A stretch of DNA of 7,128 bases, taken from a gamma proteobacterium symbiont of Lucinoma myriamae. GTDB lineage: Bacteria; Pseudomonadota; Gammaproteobacteria; GRL18. The stretch covers positions 1-7,128 of the forward strand of contig JAHXIM010000004.1 in assembly GCA_025655635.1 (NCBI GenBank), read 5' to 3'. The notes under the pieces are model-generated. The model was given only the letters and a program-made list of their open reading frames with translations, ran no database searches and had not been told where the DNA came from. This document shows positions 7,060-7,128 of this stretch, one piece after another. Position numbers and translations under genes: made by a program. Positions within the stretch are counted from its first letter, which is position 1, and each line of letters opens with the position of its first letter.

Positions 7060-7128
7060 AAGTGCTTGATTTTTATATAAATAGGGATCAAGATTAGCAC
7101 ATGACGCAACTAACCCTAACAGCCCCTC
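7060..7128. other. Unexplained tail after the truncated chpB-like frame
   Basis: The forward frames close quickly, with TGA at 7067 and TAG at 7095. One of them (ATG 7056, overlapping the previous stop as ATGA) reads MKVLDFYINRDQD before its stop, which could be a shifted continuation of the receiver. GTGCT (7062-7066) and AGCAC (7096-7100), together with CTTGAT (7065-7070) and ATCAAG (7087-7092), can form inverted pairs. An ATG at 7101 opens a frame (MTQLTLTAP) that leaves the window without a good ribosome binding site. This could be the edge of an inserted element, but I cannot identify it. Confidence 0.3.

Noticed and set aside
7101..7128. Start of a transposase gene (MTQLTLTAP...)
   Set aside because: Only nine codons are visible, the upstream AGGGA is about 13 bases away, and I cannot match the peptide to a known family.
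1..7128. CRISPR array, tRNA, rRNA or toxin-antitoxin genes
   Set aside because: I saw no regularly spaced repeats, cloverleaf-like sequences or paired small ORFs on either strand.

Overview
The window is an AT-rich stretch of bacterial chromosome carrying the distal part of a Pil-Chp type chemosensory operon, the system that steers type IV pilus twitching and surface responses. The order (CheR-type methyltransferase, then a very long multi-phosphotransfer CheA hybrid, then the start of a probable CheB-like gene) is the pilK-chpA-chpB order known from Pseudomonas and other Gammaproteobacteria. That order and the ChpA architecture point to a gammaproteobacterium. The genus cannot be read from the sequence.

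Layout. Bases 1-86 look like the 3' end of a group II intron: a domain V hairpin, a domain VI hairpin with a bulged A seven bases from the end, and a terminal GAT. It sits inside the CheR/PilK gene, whose 3' exon runs from 87 to 717. The 290-base gap 718-1007 is mostly a 160-bp imperfect palindrome (759-918) with 19-bp terminal inverted repeats, probably a MITE. A small perfect hairpin and the chpA ribosome binding site follow it. An intact 1936-codon chpA fills 1008-6818. Its end overlaps a perfect 11-bp inverted repeat that spans the junction with the next gene. A receiver-like ORF, probably the 5' end of chpB, runs from 6853 but stops after 68 codons, with no recognisable continuation in the last 69 bases.

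How the parts fit. ChpA should take signals from a PilJ-like receptor through CheW-like adaptors and phosphorylate PilG/PilH-type regulators and its own C-terminal receiver. PilK (CheR) and ChpB (CheB) would methylate and demethylate the receptor for adaptation. Here the kinase is intact, while both adaptation genes carry interruptions: an intron in pilK, and a stop or insertion in the presumed chpB. Mobile or repeat DNA also lies between pilK and chpA. The intron may splice out, so pilK could still be functional; the presumed chpB looks broken within this window.

Most notable points: the intron in a chemotaxis methyltransferase gene, the palindromic element ahead of chpA, candidate threonine and serine phosphoacceptor positions in ChpA, and the early stop in the presumed chpB.
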